Positions 49,801 to 62,860 are shown, counted from the first letter of the stretch. The stretch: 64,000 bases of DNA from Owenia fusiformis (GCA_903813345.2 CAIIXF020000008.1:7836366-7900365); one strand, 5' to 3'. Notes: a model not told the origin generated them from the sequence alone. Numbers and translations: made by a program.

Positions 49801-50555
49801 ATCACATGCCTTAACATTAAAATACTCATATGCATCTTTTGCTTTAAAATGATTTTTGAATGGCTCTTAGCACTGATTAGTGCCAGGAGTAAAGCCTGAC
49901 AATATTTCTGAACCATTCAAAAATTGAATATAGCCTAGTTTCTAAGAATTTATCAATTACCTAATATAGGTTTTGAAAAGTCAAACATAAAAGTTCCAGT
50001 CCACATTGAGTATATTTTTTTTGCTTGATTACAAAAGATCTTCATGGCATAATTTCCTGAGGGTAACTTCTAACTTCAACAGCTGGTTTAAAATTCATAA
50101 AACTTGATACACTTAGGTAGCCCCTGCAGAACTGGAGAACCTTCTACTGTCCCACCCCAAAGTAGCAGATGCTGCTGTAATAGGTATCCCAGATGAGGCT
50201 GCTGGTGAAATTCCCAAAGCGTTTGTTGTCATCAAACCAAATGAAACAGTTTCTGCAGAGAATGTTCTAAACTTTATTGAAAGTAAGTTTAGAAAGCATA
50301 TCACTTTTAACAAGCAAAGACCTGAATTGTGAATTATTCCATACAGTTTATCATGTTATATTAAAATTTCTCAAGTGATAAAAATCATTTTTATAAATAT
50401 CATTTTTTGTATCTTCAGAGAAGGTGTCACCACAAAAGAGACTACGGGGAGGTGTACAGTTCATAAAACAGATTCCCAAATCACCAAGTGGCAAAATTTT
50501 ACGACGTATATTGCGATCAAAATATCTTGAAATTCAAAAGAAATCAAAACTTTAG
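43884..50555 (+). CDS. Peroxisomal acyl-CoA ligase (4-coumarate-CoA ligase / luciferase-like), complete
   Basis: Exons 43884-43988, 45719-45926, 46765-46871, 47096-47298, 47660-47837, 48108-48279, 48641-48741, 49091-49235, 49625-49707, 50117-50282 and 50419-50555: 1605 nt, 534 residues, continuous frame. It is an ATP-dependent enzyme that adenylates a carboxylic acid and transfers it to coenzyme A. Signature motifs in order: [11 protein letters not shown]-loop-like [82 protein letters not shown] then [19 protein letters not shown]; and [11 protein letters not shown] with the catalytic lysine. The protein ends KKSKL: SKL is the canonical type 1 peroxisomal targeting signal, as in firefly luciferase. 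Substrate is not predictable here; a medium- or long-chain fatty or aromatic acid is the family norm. AATAAA signals follow at 50578 and 50594. Intron 1 carries a large repeat element. Confidence 0.95.
44215..45612. mobile_element. Tandem-repeat-bearing element in ligase intron 1
   Basis: About five units of roughly 120 bp share CCAAATATGAACAAAATCGC, TCCACTACTTTTCGAGTTAT, AAAATGGC(C/G)GCCATTTT and GTCATTAGACAGTGTGCCAT. The left border has GCGAATCCCATCGAAC. The right border has a GACGGACGGACGGAGGCG run and a CGAACTTCGTTCGATGGGAT hairpin. Non-coding, on neither strand a plausible gene. A separate TIR element interrupts the third unit. Confidence 0.8.
44591..45011. mobile_element. Nested TIR element
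   Basis: GGCCATAAGAAGTAAATTCT followed by TTGTTTTGCGTCC at the left is matched by GGACGCAAAACAAAGAATGT and ACTTCTTATGGCC at the right. About 420 bp, flanked by TTA on both sides. It splits a unit of the surrounding array at GTGCCATGC, so it inserted after the array formed. Confidence 0.8.
48380..48522. repeat. GTCACCAC-family intronic repeat, copy 3
   Basis: Starts GGGGTCACCACCTGCCATTT, holds TGAACACCAACCACCGAACA and AAAGTTGGGAGAC, and ends CACCACTTGTGGTGGTGACA. It lies in ligase intron 6. Confidence 0.65.
49282..49459. mobile_element. pogo-like MITE in ligase intron
   Basis: Left end CGTGAAACCTGTAAAGTGGA, right end TCCACTAAGACAGGTTTTAC then TG. Interior has repeated AGTGGAAC / GTTCCACT blocks. 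Related in termini to 41931-42113. Confidence 0.6.
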
Positions 50556-51721
50556 CAGCAGACTTTTACATTGTATGAAATAAACTAATTGTAATAAATA
50601 TAGACTGAAAAACATATCTAGGTCACATAATGTTCACATTTACTATTAATGTGATGATTCATTCAGTATTTCCGAATTTTGCCCATTAGCAATGGTATAA
50701 TTTTCCTATTCTCAATTTAACATGTTTTAAAGTGTTTCCATGCCCATCTCCCTGACATGAAATGACTGGGTGATACTCGTACTTGTTATTTTCATGAACT
50801 GTTACATACCAATTATCTTTGTGGCACTGTCCATTCATAATTAGCAATTTTTGAGGATAAATGATACCCTGCATGCTTTAGAGTGGATGTAAATATAAGC
50901 CCCATATTTTTAAATATTGATATGTCAAAACATTACAATTGTATCTATTATTATTGTAAAACATTTCATTCAATCTGTTTATTTGTAATCCATTTGTATT
51001 CTTTACAAAAAGAGTCACAATTTTATACTTGTCCAACTATACAATTCATATACATGTATTTATAAAAAATATATTTCAATCTACTGACTTAAAATACTGA
51101 AATAAACCTAAATGATACAAGTTTTGCAACATTTATTGTAACTATCTTAATGTTTATTATTAGTCCAAAAATTTCCTCTTTTTTTCCATGACTTTTTGTT
51201 GACTGTCAACCATCACAGTAGAAATGCAATTTATAATTCCTTTGGTCAAATGATTTTTGTACTACATTCACTTTAAGTGCTGTGACACAACAAGATACTC
51301 TTATTAACAATTAACAAAACATTGCATGGCAATGTACGCACCAGTCAGTAACATGTCATAACCAAATCTTGCTCAGAGGCCATTTAATGTCAATTTTCTT
51401 TTCGTAAAATTTATTTAACAAATGATTAGACCTCCTCATTTCCCTAAACATGCCTTCGTCTCATTCAAATTGAAAGCTCATGAACATTTAACTTTTAATT
51501 GTTGAGCATACCAAAAATGAGCTTTGTATCCATTCATTCAGTGGGGTCACATTGTAAAAAGGAAATATTCAAGATTTACAGAATAAAATGTATGTGTTAA
51601 CATGGCCTAATCTATAGCCTCATTCAACAAATTAATGAAAAATTCTTAATGTAAATATATATAGAAACAATCGGTGTATATTTGACCTGGTCCCCTTATC
51701 ACTTATATCACTTAAAATCAC
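50556..51721. other. Convergent 3' intergenic region
   Basis: It separates the convergent ends of the ligase (+) and the NO VEIN-like gene (-). AT-rich, no exon or RNA gene recognised. Several TTTATT (minus-strand AATAAA) sites around 51130-51415 could end the minus-strand transcript. Confidence 0.45.
50578..50599 (+). promoter_or_regulatory. Polyadenylation signals of the acyl-CoA ligase
   Basis: Two AATAAA hexamers, the first about 23 nt and the second about 38 nt after the stop codon, in a very short 3' UTR. Confidence 0.6.
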
Positions 51722-54700
51722 TTATATAAACATGCAAAGCCTCACGAGATTTTGTTGAATTTTAGAAGAGAGGTTCTGAAGACGACATAGTCTGACGCTA
51801 TCCACCTGTCCTGCATTATAAACCCGATAGAGATGATAATTTTGCTTCTGTGTGTGTGCAAACATAACTTCCCGCTGTGTTATATCAAAATAGTTTTTCT
51901 TATCTTCCTTGGTGGCCTTCACTTCAATATAAATGTCTTCATATTCAGTTGGGTTTTTTGATATGATCCTAAAGTCATATGGCCAACCAGACTCTGATTC
52001 TTCATTGCACCATTCAACTGTCCAATCAGTGTTTTCATAAGTGCTCAATAGGAACTTATGTACAAGTTTTTCTCCCCATAGTCCAATTGCAGCGGCTAGT
52101 TCCTCTGCTTCCTCCACATCTTTTATGTCTTCAGGGGCCTCTTCTTTCTGTGCTTCATTGAGATCAAGGTCTTCATAGACATCCACAGACCCAGCTTCAG
52201 TCCATTCTGGTACATCTGCAACAAACAAATTTCATATTAAAAAGGAGTTTCAACAATATTGAAAAAGTTACTTTATTAAAGCATTGGTCACATTTGCTCT
52301 ATGTACATTTGTCATAGCTTCAAAATATCAATGTAGAAAATCGTCATCATATTGCTTATCTATGTTTTATGCTGCATACTTCTCTTGATTTTGGGAAGCT
52401 ATGGCCACTGTATGGTTGCTGTAGATCAAATGTGACTGAGGCTTATTATAAGATCAGTAAGATTTATATCAAGAATAAACTACTCAGGCAGTCTGCAATT
52501 TGGAATACATGTTTAGTTGCCATGAAACCTAGCTTAAAACTTTTCTTAAAATATTATGATAATTAAAATTAAATGCAATATCTACTATGAAGATGTATAG
52601 GAACTCACCCATATGACGCATTCTCTTAGTGGGTGGTTGGAAATCCACATTGGTTGTCTCCCCAGGGGCAAGGGTATATGGTGCCTCTTGATCTTCAGAA
52701 TATGGTCTTTTTCTGCCATGATCAGGATTCCTGTTCTCTCCTGGGGTAAGCCCTTTAGATGCCTCATGATCTTGAGAATATGGTCTTTTTTCGGTCTCCC
52801 CAGGGGCAAGAGTTGAGGATGCTTCTTGATCTAGAGAATGTGATCTATTTCTATCATGCTCAGAATTCCTAGTTTCATCATTCCGATGCACATCTACAGG
52901 TTCAGACTCTTCATCTATTACTGTTTGTTTATTCTGATTTTGAGCATTGTTTAAGTTTTCCTGTTGTTCAGCATTGTTAATTGTTAGTGGGATGTACTCC
53001 TCATCCTTTGTTGTAGTTGTATTGTTTCCATTAGCACTATCATCTTCAATGTCTTCACCAACCTTTGTATTTTCTTGAATTACTGGTTCGCTGATTGTCA
53101 TATCTCCATCATTATGTTTATTAGGCATTTCACCGACTTGGGGTTGTCGAGGTGGCCACTGGGTTAATTTGGGGTCTTTTTTGGCTGCTTCTGAAAAAAT
53201 GAAACATCTATTTATTATCTTCCCTCTGAAACATAGGCCTTATATGATATCATCAAATTACTTAATCACAATCTCTTTTTTCCTTGTCTTACTGAAGCAG
53301 ACTTAAAACAATGAGTTCATTAACAGATCTATAGGACATATGCATGTTCCTTCAGATATACAGTACCATCATTAAAATTATATTTATTCCTTAAAATATT
53401 ATAACATCATATTGTTAAAGTAGTGGAAATCAATTAAAACCCTTAAATTATGATACTTTCTCCCAACAGGCCCATTGTTTCATTTAAGAAAGTGCATAGA
53501 ATAACAACAGAAACAAATGCAAAGTCACATTTATTAATTTGTATCAAATCCACTTCGCTATTTCATTACATATATTCTCTCCAAATCTCTCTATCAATCT
53601 ATCAATGAAGTAAATGTACATAGGGATTCTGAAATATTGAGTGAACATCAAATTATACAGTGATTCAATGATCACATCCAGTTTACAATTTTTTTTCTAG
53701 ATTCACGATTGGTAAAATAATTCATTTTGCAACAATGGGACATGTTGGATTTAACTTTCATAACAGCTGAGATAATATATGATATATAGGCCTACCTGTC
53801 CCATCTCGTCCCTCCATACTAGGAGCCTTAGGTGGCCAGAAGGAAACAGAGCTGGTCATTGGACGGTTTTTCCGAACTGGCTCATTTTCATCAATTTCAC
53901 CCTCTACAATAGAACATGGTATTTATACTTGCATCAACTCGGGTCATAGTTTCTAATTTCAAGTTACAGAAATATTATGGATTCATTTGATTTTTGAATA
54001 ATGAAACAAATGAAATGCAGAATAATCATTGGATAAAAACATTGTTCAAGGATTTCTCTTAAAATAATCAAATCATTAACAAATTATAGTATTGCCTCTC
54101 ACTTTCTGCTTATTATGTTTGAACACTTTACCCAATGTTTAATGATTTATTTTAGTTGTAATTAATAATATAACTTGCCTTCAGGAACCCCCTCTTCTAT
54201 AACTGGTGGCTTGACCTCCCATTTGACCTCTGACTCTGGTAAAGGGTCAAGGTCATGTCTATCAATGACCTCCTGTATTGTACAAGGCGAGGTCTGGAGG
54301 ATTGAAGGCATCAATTCAACTAAGAAGTTTCTGAAACATAAATTTCCAGGTAAAATGTGCTTTTGAAAATGTGCTTTAAATTCCCTATTGCCAGGTTACA
54401 TTTGCAAGTCAAGGATTCTTTATATTATGTATCAAGGCCATCATAATTAAGGTCGTGCAAGGTCAAAGTTATAGATTAAGTCCACTAATGATAACAATAA
54501 ATACTTTGAATTTGCTCTTATTTGAGCTGATAAACTGACTTCTGATGTGATACAGGGATAACTGCATCGCCATGTACATGATTTCCTGATGTGATTTCTG
54601 GTGAATTGTCAATTTTGAATTCGCTAATTCTATATCAGTGACTGTAGTTTTGAATCAATAAAAATATGACCAAATACAGATATTTTCCACCGCCCAAAAA

Positions 54701-57700
54701 AAGAAAAGAATCATCGTACCTTATTTCTTGCATACATGTTGCATCATCATCACTAAAGTATTTAGCGATTTCTCTGTTGATTTCAAAATATGTCTCGACA
54801 TGATCCTTTTGTACACAGAATTCAGTGTCTCTGATGCGACATTTCTCATTTTGTATAACGATGATGTCAGGTCGGTGCTTGATGGAATATACAGCCTCCA
54901 GCTTTTCAACCTGAAACATACAATCAAGTGTCAAAATGCTTTTTTATAATATGTAAAATGAAAGGAAAAGGTTGGAAAAGGTTGGAACTGGTGGTATAAA
55001 GACGCATAATGTCAAACATAGATCCAGTAAATTGTCAAAAACCTGTTGCAGAAAATTAAATGTAAGTGCATCTGTGATAGCCTGTAGCCCATTCACCTCA
55101 AACTTTGGTTTGGAGAAAGAGGCCTTCAGATATACACTATTGTTTGAGCTCTGAGATTTTCTAACTACGGCATAAATATAATGGCCTTTTTACTTACCTG
55201 TCCAAACTGCAGCCCATTTAACTTAGTTGCAATATCTTTCTCATTCAAACTGGTGTACACCTGTGAGTGGTTAGCATGCATAAATGTCTGCAGAGGGGGC
55301 ATCATCAGATGCATATAGGCCTGCAGACTTGGGCAAGGTGAGAATGATTCCGTCAAGTATTTGATCTCAACACATTCGGACAGTGTCTTTATTTGGCATG
55401 TCTTGATGAACAAGTCTAATGATTTATTTGTACTCTCTGCAATGGAAGGACACACAATGTAAATCATGAAAATAATTTTAATGCAATGATATCATATTTC
55501 ATGATACTGCCTACAAAGTTACTTGGACAGAATTGGTTTAAGGTTGAAGTACGTTTTTCAGTATAGCCATTTGGCAAGATGTATTTTAAAATATGTTATA
55601 AAAATTAAATAACCCTCCATACAAAAGATAAACAAAGCACAATTAAACCTAAATTTTCATTTCTTTTAAAGAAGTATACCTGTTTGTTTTTCACCTCGTT
55701 TCACAGGGACACTTGTCTGGTTTAAGTTTAATAGGTGGACACCTTCTTTAACACCAAACATTCTGAATTAAAAATGATTATATTTTTATACTTAAAAAAT
55801 AGACATGCAGGTAAAAATGCTAAAACATTTGCATGTAACAATTTGTCACAGATGCTGATCTAAACACGAGTCACAAAATCATCACTTCTTGGTGGGACAG
55901 AAAAATGTAATCAGAAATCAATAAATCAGGCAAAATTAAGCATGAAAATATGTTACAATTAAGTAAATGATATGGTTACTTAAAATCAGATATATTATAC
56001 TTACTTTTCTAAATTTTTATCATCTACGAGTAGAGGTGTTTCATCGAGGCACACCCAACTGTTCTTATTGGTTGGGAACACTTTTGCCCTCGCTAACTGC
56101 TGCCGGATCTGAGCACCTTGTATGACACTCACAGTTTCCGCAACATCCTCAGATATCTTCCCAGAATCCTCTGGGAGGTATATGTTGGCTATCGTTGACA
56201 TAACGGCAAGAATATCTGCCCCAGCTTTGTCAGCATTTGGCAGTTTTTTCTCGGTGATGCGTACTATGAGTTTTATATATTCATCCATAGATGGGGTTTC
56301 AGTCAAGTGAATTGTATGCATAAAGAACTCTCTGAGAATTCCATACACTGGCTGTATAGCAATTTTTGCTCTGTTATCAATTTCATTTCCATCAATTAGC
56401 AAAGGTTCATATTTAGAGAACACCCCTGAGGGATCAAACCAGTAGACTTCACGCTTCGATAAAAACTTTCCAAGAAGTTGATTGGATGAGACAGCTGTCC
56501 CCGTTGCAGGAGGATAAAATATCACTGGCCATTCCTCAAAGAATTCCTGAATTTTGATAGCGGGTAGGTTATCTTGTAAAAACCTATAGACATTCATCAT
56601 ATGGTCAACAGATGTTTTGAACAGTTGTGGCTTGCGGCAATCACCCGGCCGTAGCGACCACTTCATGAGCATTTCTTTCATAAAATCGACTGTGACATTG
56701 TATGAAATGCCCAGAAAGTGACACAATGTGCTCTCCCCTGTTACCGAAGAAACATCCAGATATGGGACATGATCACTCAAGAGTTTTTTAATCTCAGGCA
56801 ATGCAAGCCAGAGTTGTCCAGGTTTCAGTAGCATTGAAACTGATGTGCCCTTTTCTCCAGGATGAGCCTCACTCTGGGGTATAATAGCTGGTAACCATGG
56901 AAACTGTTTCAAAAAGAGGGCGAATGAAGCTTCCGTGTCTGTTATTTTAGTTCCTTCTTTATTTGTGACGTATGTCATAATGTAGCGCGAGTATAGTGTA
57001 GTCCATTCTCTATTCAACATGTCAACTAGACGTCGCATCTGGTGAATGTACGACTCTTTTTCTTGATTGTTCGAGACGAGTGCAATGATCTCATCACAGC
57101 TGTAGTCATGGATGATAAATTCGTCCTCTGTCTCAGGCCATGTATTTGACAGCTCAGCCCAATGAGAGGTTTTCTGTAAAGAATAAACGGAAAAGCATAT
57201 AGCTAAAATTTTTGCATTAATATTGCACCTTGTGCTACATTGGAAATATAATATTATTTTCATACGTGACAAAGTAGTTTGTGTCTAAACACCTCTAATT
57301 TGACCACCTTTTGATTTTAAATGCCTTTCGATTGCATTTTCTAATCTGTTATAAATAACAATGTAAAAACTGTGAACAAGTGCTAATCAAAACTATTTTT
57401 GCTGGCCAGTCCAAGTGGCCTTCAGATTAGACAGGCCTCAGGGAAATACAATTAGATCAATATTTGTCTTGCATTGGAAGCTTACAGTTATAAAGAAAAT
57501 GCGTGTAATCTCACCAAAGATGCTCTATCCAGTCTGACTTCATTTGGAGTGATGGCAAAAGAATCAATGATTCCTAGTTTTGAGAAGAATTCCCGCCATT
57601 CATGTAACTGATGAACACTTCCAGGTGTTTTGTTAATATAACCTGAGCTTAATACTGTCCACTCATATCCTGCAAAAAGAAGCACATGATCTTAATAAAA

Positions 57701-58895
57701 TACTGTCCTGTAGATATTTTAACTGCTTTAATGCTTGTCAATCTCTGGACAAGGCATTAACATGCAAAATGTCACCACCTGCCATTTTTTACAGATGCCG
57801 AATGCCAACCAAGCCGAACATCATCCACAAAAAAGTTGGAGACCACTTGTACTGTTTGTGTGATGGACTCTTTGGAAAGGTCAAGACAAAGTGAATATGC
57901 ATTTTGTTGATATAATCCCATGGATATGTGTTATACACCCCCAAAATGCAATCTGATTTTCGATGCGTTTTGGTGCCAAATTTCAGTGCCGTTCTGGCAC
58001 CAAATGAACTGACTAGTCCGGTGCCAAATTTTGGTGTCGAAAGGTTTCAGTGCCGGAATGGTGCCGGAACAGCGCCGAATTTTTGATGCCGATGGGGAAG
58101 GAAGGGCAAAGTTTTACCTGGGAAAAGTTCTTGTAGTTGGTTACTGTTGCCATAGAGTGTCGAGAAGTGGATGGTCTCCGTGGCAGGGTTAACAAGGCCC
58201 TTGTTGGTGATGATCTGTATGATTGGCTTTAACTCATCAAGGTTCACTGTACTGGAGTCTTCAAAGTAGTAGTACTTGATAAACATCACATATACCATGA
58301 GGATCTCCTCTGCTTTCTCCTGTAAACAATGGATCATGCACAATGTCTTAAAATTCAATGAACACTTTGTGTACAAATGTATATGGGAAAAAACAAGTTC
58401 ATGTGATTATCTATCATATCTGTTTAAAATCTCAACTTCACTACAGCCCACTGGAGAAAGAACTTCCACCAAAGGAAACAGACGGATGTGATTTGTGGTA
58501 TGCAGAATATGCAAGTATGTACATTTAAAAACCATCATCCATGCATCATGTCCAAATGAAAGTGATGTTAATCACGATTATTTCTGAATCTAAATTTGTA
58601 TGTAAAATGTAATGGGATGAAACAATATCTTATCATGAGCCTTATCTAAAAAGAGCCCATGTCTAAAAGTAGTCTTCAAATTCATTTCCATGCATCATGT
58701 CTGAAAAACTCACCTGCCATGCACCATGTTTGAAGATGGGTATTATATGGTGGTTAATGATGTCCCTAGGAGTGGAATCCTTGAGACCGAGCAGTTCCAA
58801 CATTCTGGCAAGCTGAGATCTAGTCACGGGGCCAAGATCATCAAATATTTTCTCATCAATTATCATCAGATCTGACACTACTACAGTAAATAGAG
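51722..58895 (-). CDS. NO VEIN-like protein, C-terminal 1184 residues (5' end outside window)
   Basis: Exons in order: 58895-58714, 58319-58118, 57669-57515, 57173-56005, 55762-55680, 55436-55198, 54910-54720, 54330-54179, 53903-53796, 53190-52609 and 52215-51722, all phase-consistent. The last exon encodes the NO VEIN C-terminal domain (DUF3883, nuclease-like fold): GLWGEKLVHKFLLSTYENTD, SGWPYDFRI, EDIYIEVKATKEDKKNYFDI, QREVMFAHTQKQNYHLYRVY then NAGQVDSVRL. The 1169-nt exon (SHWAELSNTWPETEDEFIIH; CHFLGISYNVTVDFM; YWFDPSGVFSKYEPLLIDG) and LGPVTRSQLARMLELLGLKD fit the long central region of animal and plant NOV proteins. Their usual N-terminal ATPase-like domain is not in the window. Exon 53190-52609 is low-complexity with an ~18-residue repeat (RPYSQDHEASKGLTPGE type) and a basic PPTKRMRH stretch. 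The intron after 54330-54179 uses a GC donor. Molecular function in animals is unknown; the plant protein acts in vein patterning. Confidence 0.82.
57765..57850. repeat. GTCACCAC-family intronic repeat, copy 4
   Basis: ATGTCACCACCTGCCATTTT, CCGAATGCCAACCAAGCCGA and AAAAGTTGGAGACCACTTG recur in the same order as in the copies at 27075, 31540 and 48380. It lies in an intron of the NO VEIN-like gene. An adjacent GGTGCCAAATTT.. palindromic cluster follows at 57970-58085. Confidence 0.6.
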
Positions 58896-59075
58896 CTGCA
58901 AACAAACAACACATGGGTGTCATTCAACAAAACGTTGAAGTATGATTTATTACTTTCATGGTTTTTACTTTATAATTATTACCACCTTGCCGGGCTATGG
59001 CCCTTGGTCCAATATTGCACTATATTGCCCTTTGAAATGACGTTATTGTACTAATCTCATTCATGAAATTCCTAT
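58896..59075. other. Intron 5' of the last visible NO VEIN-like exon
   Basis: It begins with a good acceptor (TTTGTTTGCAG on minus) for exon 58895-58714. Exon phase requires an upstream coding exon, so this is an intron, not a promoter. No other feature. Confidence 0.6.
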
Positions 59076-62000
59076 ATAGCGCAGTCAGATGTCCAGAAAT
59101 GAGCCCTTTATAGTTCGACTTTTTCAGGAAAGCAACAAACTTGGCACAGTTGTAGAAACACTTGATCTGAGTGGAAAATGATTTCGGGGCAAGTGATCCG
59201 GAGTGGTCTTCATGGATTTTTTAGTCTCTGACCCCAACCCCTATCAGGCGGGGAGGGGGTACATTATAAAAAATAAATAAGAATGGTTTTGAAGTAAATT
59301 GCTCTGAGCCTTGAAATTGAGACAAACCGATTGTAGAAGTGGTGTTTAGTGAGGAAAATACATTTTGACCCAATTATCTAGCGTGAATTCATATTTTAAA
59401 GGGTCAAATATGGGACATCAAGTACTGTATTTCAAGAATGTGATGTCTGATCATCTTGGAAAAATTCATACTAATAGGGGTATAGGTGTTCATCACAAAT
59501 ATAGAATATGGCTTGGGTAGCTCATGTATTTTTTGAGATAAAAATTATCGAAATTTGAATTTTTAAGCCCTTGCGACCTAGGGGTAACCTTATTCTACCT
59601 TAATAATTTTTAAGATATGCAATGTATGGGTCTCATATGAGCTCAAAATGGTGCATTGAGTCTTGTTTTGTCATATTATTCCTAATTGGATTGAAAAATT
59701 ATTGGAACTTTTCAAAAAAAAAAAAATGTCATTATCGCTTCTGAAGGGCCAGGGCCCAGGGGTAACCATATTTTACCTTGATAACTTTCAAGGTTTGTAA
59801 TATATGTATCTCAAATTAGCTCAAGATGGTGCATATAGTTCTGTTAAATCATAATACCTCCAATAAGATGTAGAAAATGATTGGGCATTTCTTAAAATTT
59901 GACATTTTCATTTTAGCTTATGATGGCCTGGGGGGGCTTATTTAATCTTGAACTTTTCTTAATTATGAGACGTATGCATCTCAAATGAGCTTAAAATTGT
60001 GTCATATACTCTTGTTTTGTCATATTATTCCTTAGGAGATGTAAAAAATAATGGAAATTTGAAAAATGACATTTTTAGCTTTTGACAGGTCAGAGGTGAT
60101 TTTATCATATATTACCATAATATAGAAGCAAAGGATGGAGTGAGTTTAGTAGCCCCGTCCCCATGACCATGCCATTGGCAGCTTGGGTCTTAAAGCATTT
60201 ATGACCCAAGCTGCAATAAACCATGCTGACCTATTTTCAACCAATCAGTGAGCTTGAAGGAACAAGTGCTAAATGCGTGTACATTAATGATGCGATTTCG
60301 TCAGAGAAAATGACCATATACGTCCTTATTTCGACAACAAACTCTGATTAGCGCGGTGAGTTCAGAGATTTATTGAAAACTGATAGAGCGAAGACGAAGC
60401 TCTCTTTTGAGAAGGAAAGTCGAATGAATGCAAAGGGTAGTAAGTCCAGTCACCTTAGCCTGATGGGGGGAGGGGGGGGGGGGGTTAAGGTGAGCTGCTT
60501 CTGTCAAGGATTCTGTAAGTGAATAATGACAGTCAATGATTGGGCACAAGAATGCCAAATGTTATTAATTTTCAAGATAAAATGATCTCAAAATGGGGAA
60601 AATAGTCTGTTTTTCACTTTATTCCTACTGAGATAATGATTAACAACAATTAGAAAACTCAGTGAGACATTTAAATCTCAATCCATTTATTCCATTTTAG
60701 CACTACCAATAGCAGTAGAATACAGATGTAACATCACATCCAATGATTGTATGAGAAATGGGGAGGATTAAACTTTGGTCATAGGCAGGTAGATATTGAT
60801 ATGTTTTCTCCCTTACCATTTGCTATCCAAATTGACTTTTTCAGTTTTTAACATCACATATATGCCAGGATAACCACATCAGAATTAAATGTAAGGAGTA
60901 TTATTCTTTCTCTTGAAGCCCATGATTGAAGCAGTCTAACTGAAAATATTGAGAAATATCCTTGAATCTGCTTCTTCTTAAGAGCAAGGGTGATGGCAGA
61001 ACCTCACTGTTGGGCTAAAACATTGCATTGCCTCCTTAATTTATGTGGTCACTATCTTCTTTCCATCCATTTCAAGGGTTTCAGTTTCCTCCTTAGACTA
61101 TCCTTGTTCCAGTTCCACAAGTCTCTCTAGTGCTATTTTAAAGTTGCAACAATTAGTGCAAAGGGGCCATTCAACGATCATGGACCAGTGTCAAAATATA
61201 TTCAAGTTTGGATATTTCATCAAGACTAACATATATGTTTATTTTTTTCCAAAGAAACCCCCTGGATGAACATTATTTCAGCTGATTCCTCTTGAGCTGT
61301 TTTCCTTCCAGGCATCAAAACTGAAACCCTGGAGGAAGATGGCAAGAAGATTGTGACCTCACAATGAGGTAATGCAATATCTTAGCCCGATAGTGAAGTA
61401 TCTGCCATCACCATCATGCCAAAGACTGCTTCTGTCATGACCTAATAAGAATCATAGTCAATGCAGTTGATTTTGATGTGGTTTAAACTGGCAGTAACTT
61501 GTGCTGAAAATGTCAATTTGGATTGCATATGGCTTATGGTGAGGGGAAATTCCTCCAGAACGTAGATATTTCAAGGCCACTTGGCCATGAACGAAGTTTA
61601 GCCCTTACCATTTTTCATACAATCTCTAGATGCATTCTGCTACTACTCTTAGTCAACTGATTTGCAGGAATAGAAGGTGTACCCAGAGGTTACGCAAGTG
61701 TTCTTAAGCTTTAAATCTTTTTTGATACCCTAAAATTAGAAGACTAGAGTCCTTATTCATTCTGATGCATTCTTAGCCACAGTTTCTATCACCACATGAA
61801 TGTGGCTGGCCTACTCCCACTGCTGATACTGAGGCCACAACATAAAATGTAGGTCATGGGGTAGATACCTGTGTCAAGAGAACAGATGCAAATGTTTGAA
61901 AGCAGATCTGATTTGCTCTGAGCTATGTAGCTGTAGGAGAGACTGTCAGAATCCATAAATTGTGACTCCTTTGATTAGGTTTTATAGATTTGGATTATAT

Positions 62001-62436
62001 ACTCAAAAATGATAATATTCAGAATCTTTACAATGCTACTACTCGTGCGTGTATGAACTGGACTTATCAAACATTTTCATATCTTAGAAAATGTTCACTT
62101 ATATAAAACTAGATAGTATTGCCATTGGTACTAGAAAGGAATAAATGGCTGTTGAGGTTCATTTTTTATAACTGTTAATCATTATTGTATATCTCAGTAG
62201 GAATAATATGACAAAACTAGACTATATTCACTATTTTGAGCTCATTTGAGTAGACAATATGACATATTATCGTATGATCTGTAAAATGAAGCCTTCTGAT
62301 TGGTCAATTCTTGTGCTGTACCAATCTGTATTGGTACTGAGAGTGTCCCCATTGATCATCTCCGTCGCAATACAGAAAATATAGGTACGGAGGGAACAAT
62401 CTCAGTAGCAATTCAGAGGATCACACGATAAAAACA

Positions 62437-62573
62437 TTATTGAATGATTTGAAGTGCAATACAGGATATATTCTGTCTCGATATTCTGTATTGGCACTCG
62501 ACTTCGTCTCGTTCCAATACGGAATTTCTCGAACAGAATATATCCTGTATTGCACTTCAAATCATTCAATAAC
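62437..62573. repeat. Long perfect-like hairpin inside the foldback element
   Basis: ATTGAATGATTTGAAGTGCA followed by ATACAGGATATATTCTGT pairs with the complementary ACAGAATATATCCTGTAT and TGCACTTCAAATCATTCAAT. The loop contains GCACTCGACTTCGTCTCG. It is probably a nested MITE. Confidence 0.85.
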
Positions 62574-62687
62574 TTATATCTTTGTTTAAATTTTTAAGGT
62601 AAAATTAGGTCATTCCTGACCTATCATAAACTACACTACCAACATGACCAATCTCAAACTGCATCAAACAGCATGGTTTCATAAACA

Positions 62688-62860
62688 GTGCTGTAAATAC
62701 AGTACTGAACACAGCTGTTTTCTAAAATAGTACTGAGCTGTAAAAACAGTACTGTACTACGCTGTCCAAAACAGATGGTGTTAGAATAGCATTGTACATT
62801 GCTATATAGTGCAGTACTCTGACTGCACTGTTCAGTACTGTTTACAGCGCTGCAAGAAGA
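62688..62860. repeat. ACAGTACTG / CAGTACTG cluster
   Basis: At least seven copies of (A)CAGTACTG or one-base variants within 170 bp, alternating with ACAGC(T)G. Each core (AGTACT) is itself palindromic. Non-coding. Confidence 0.6.
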
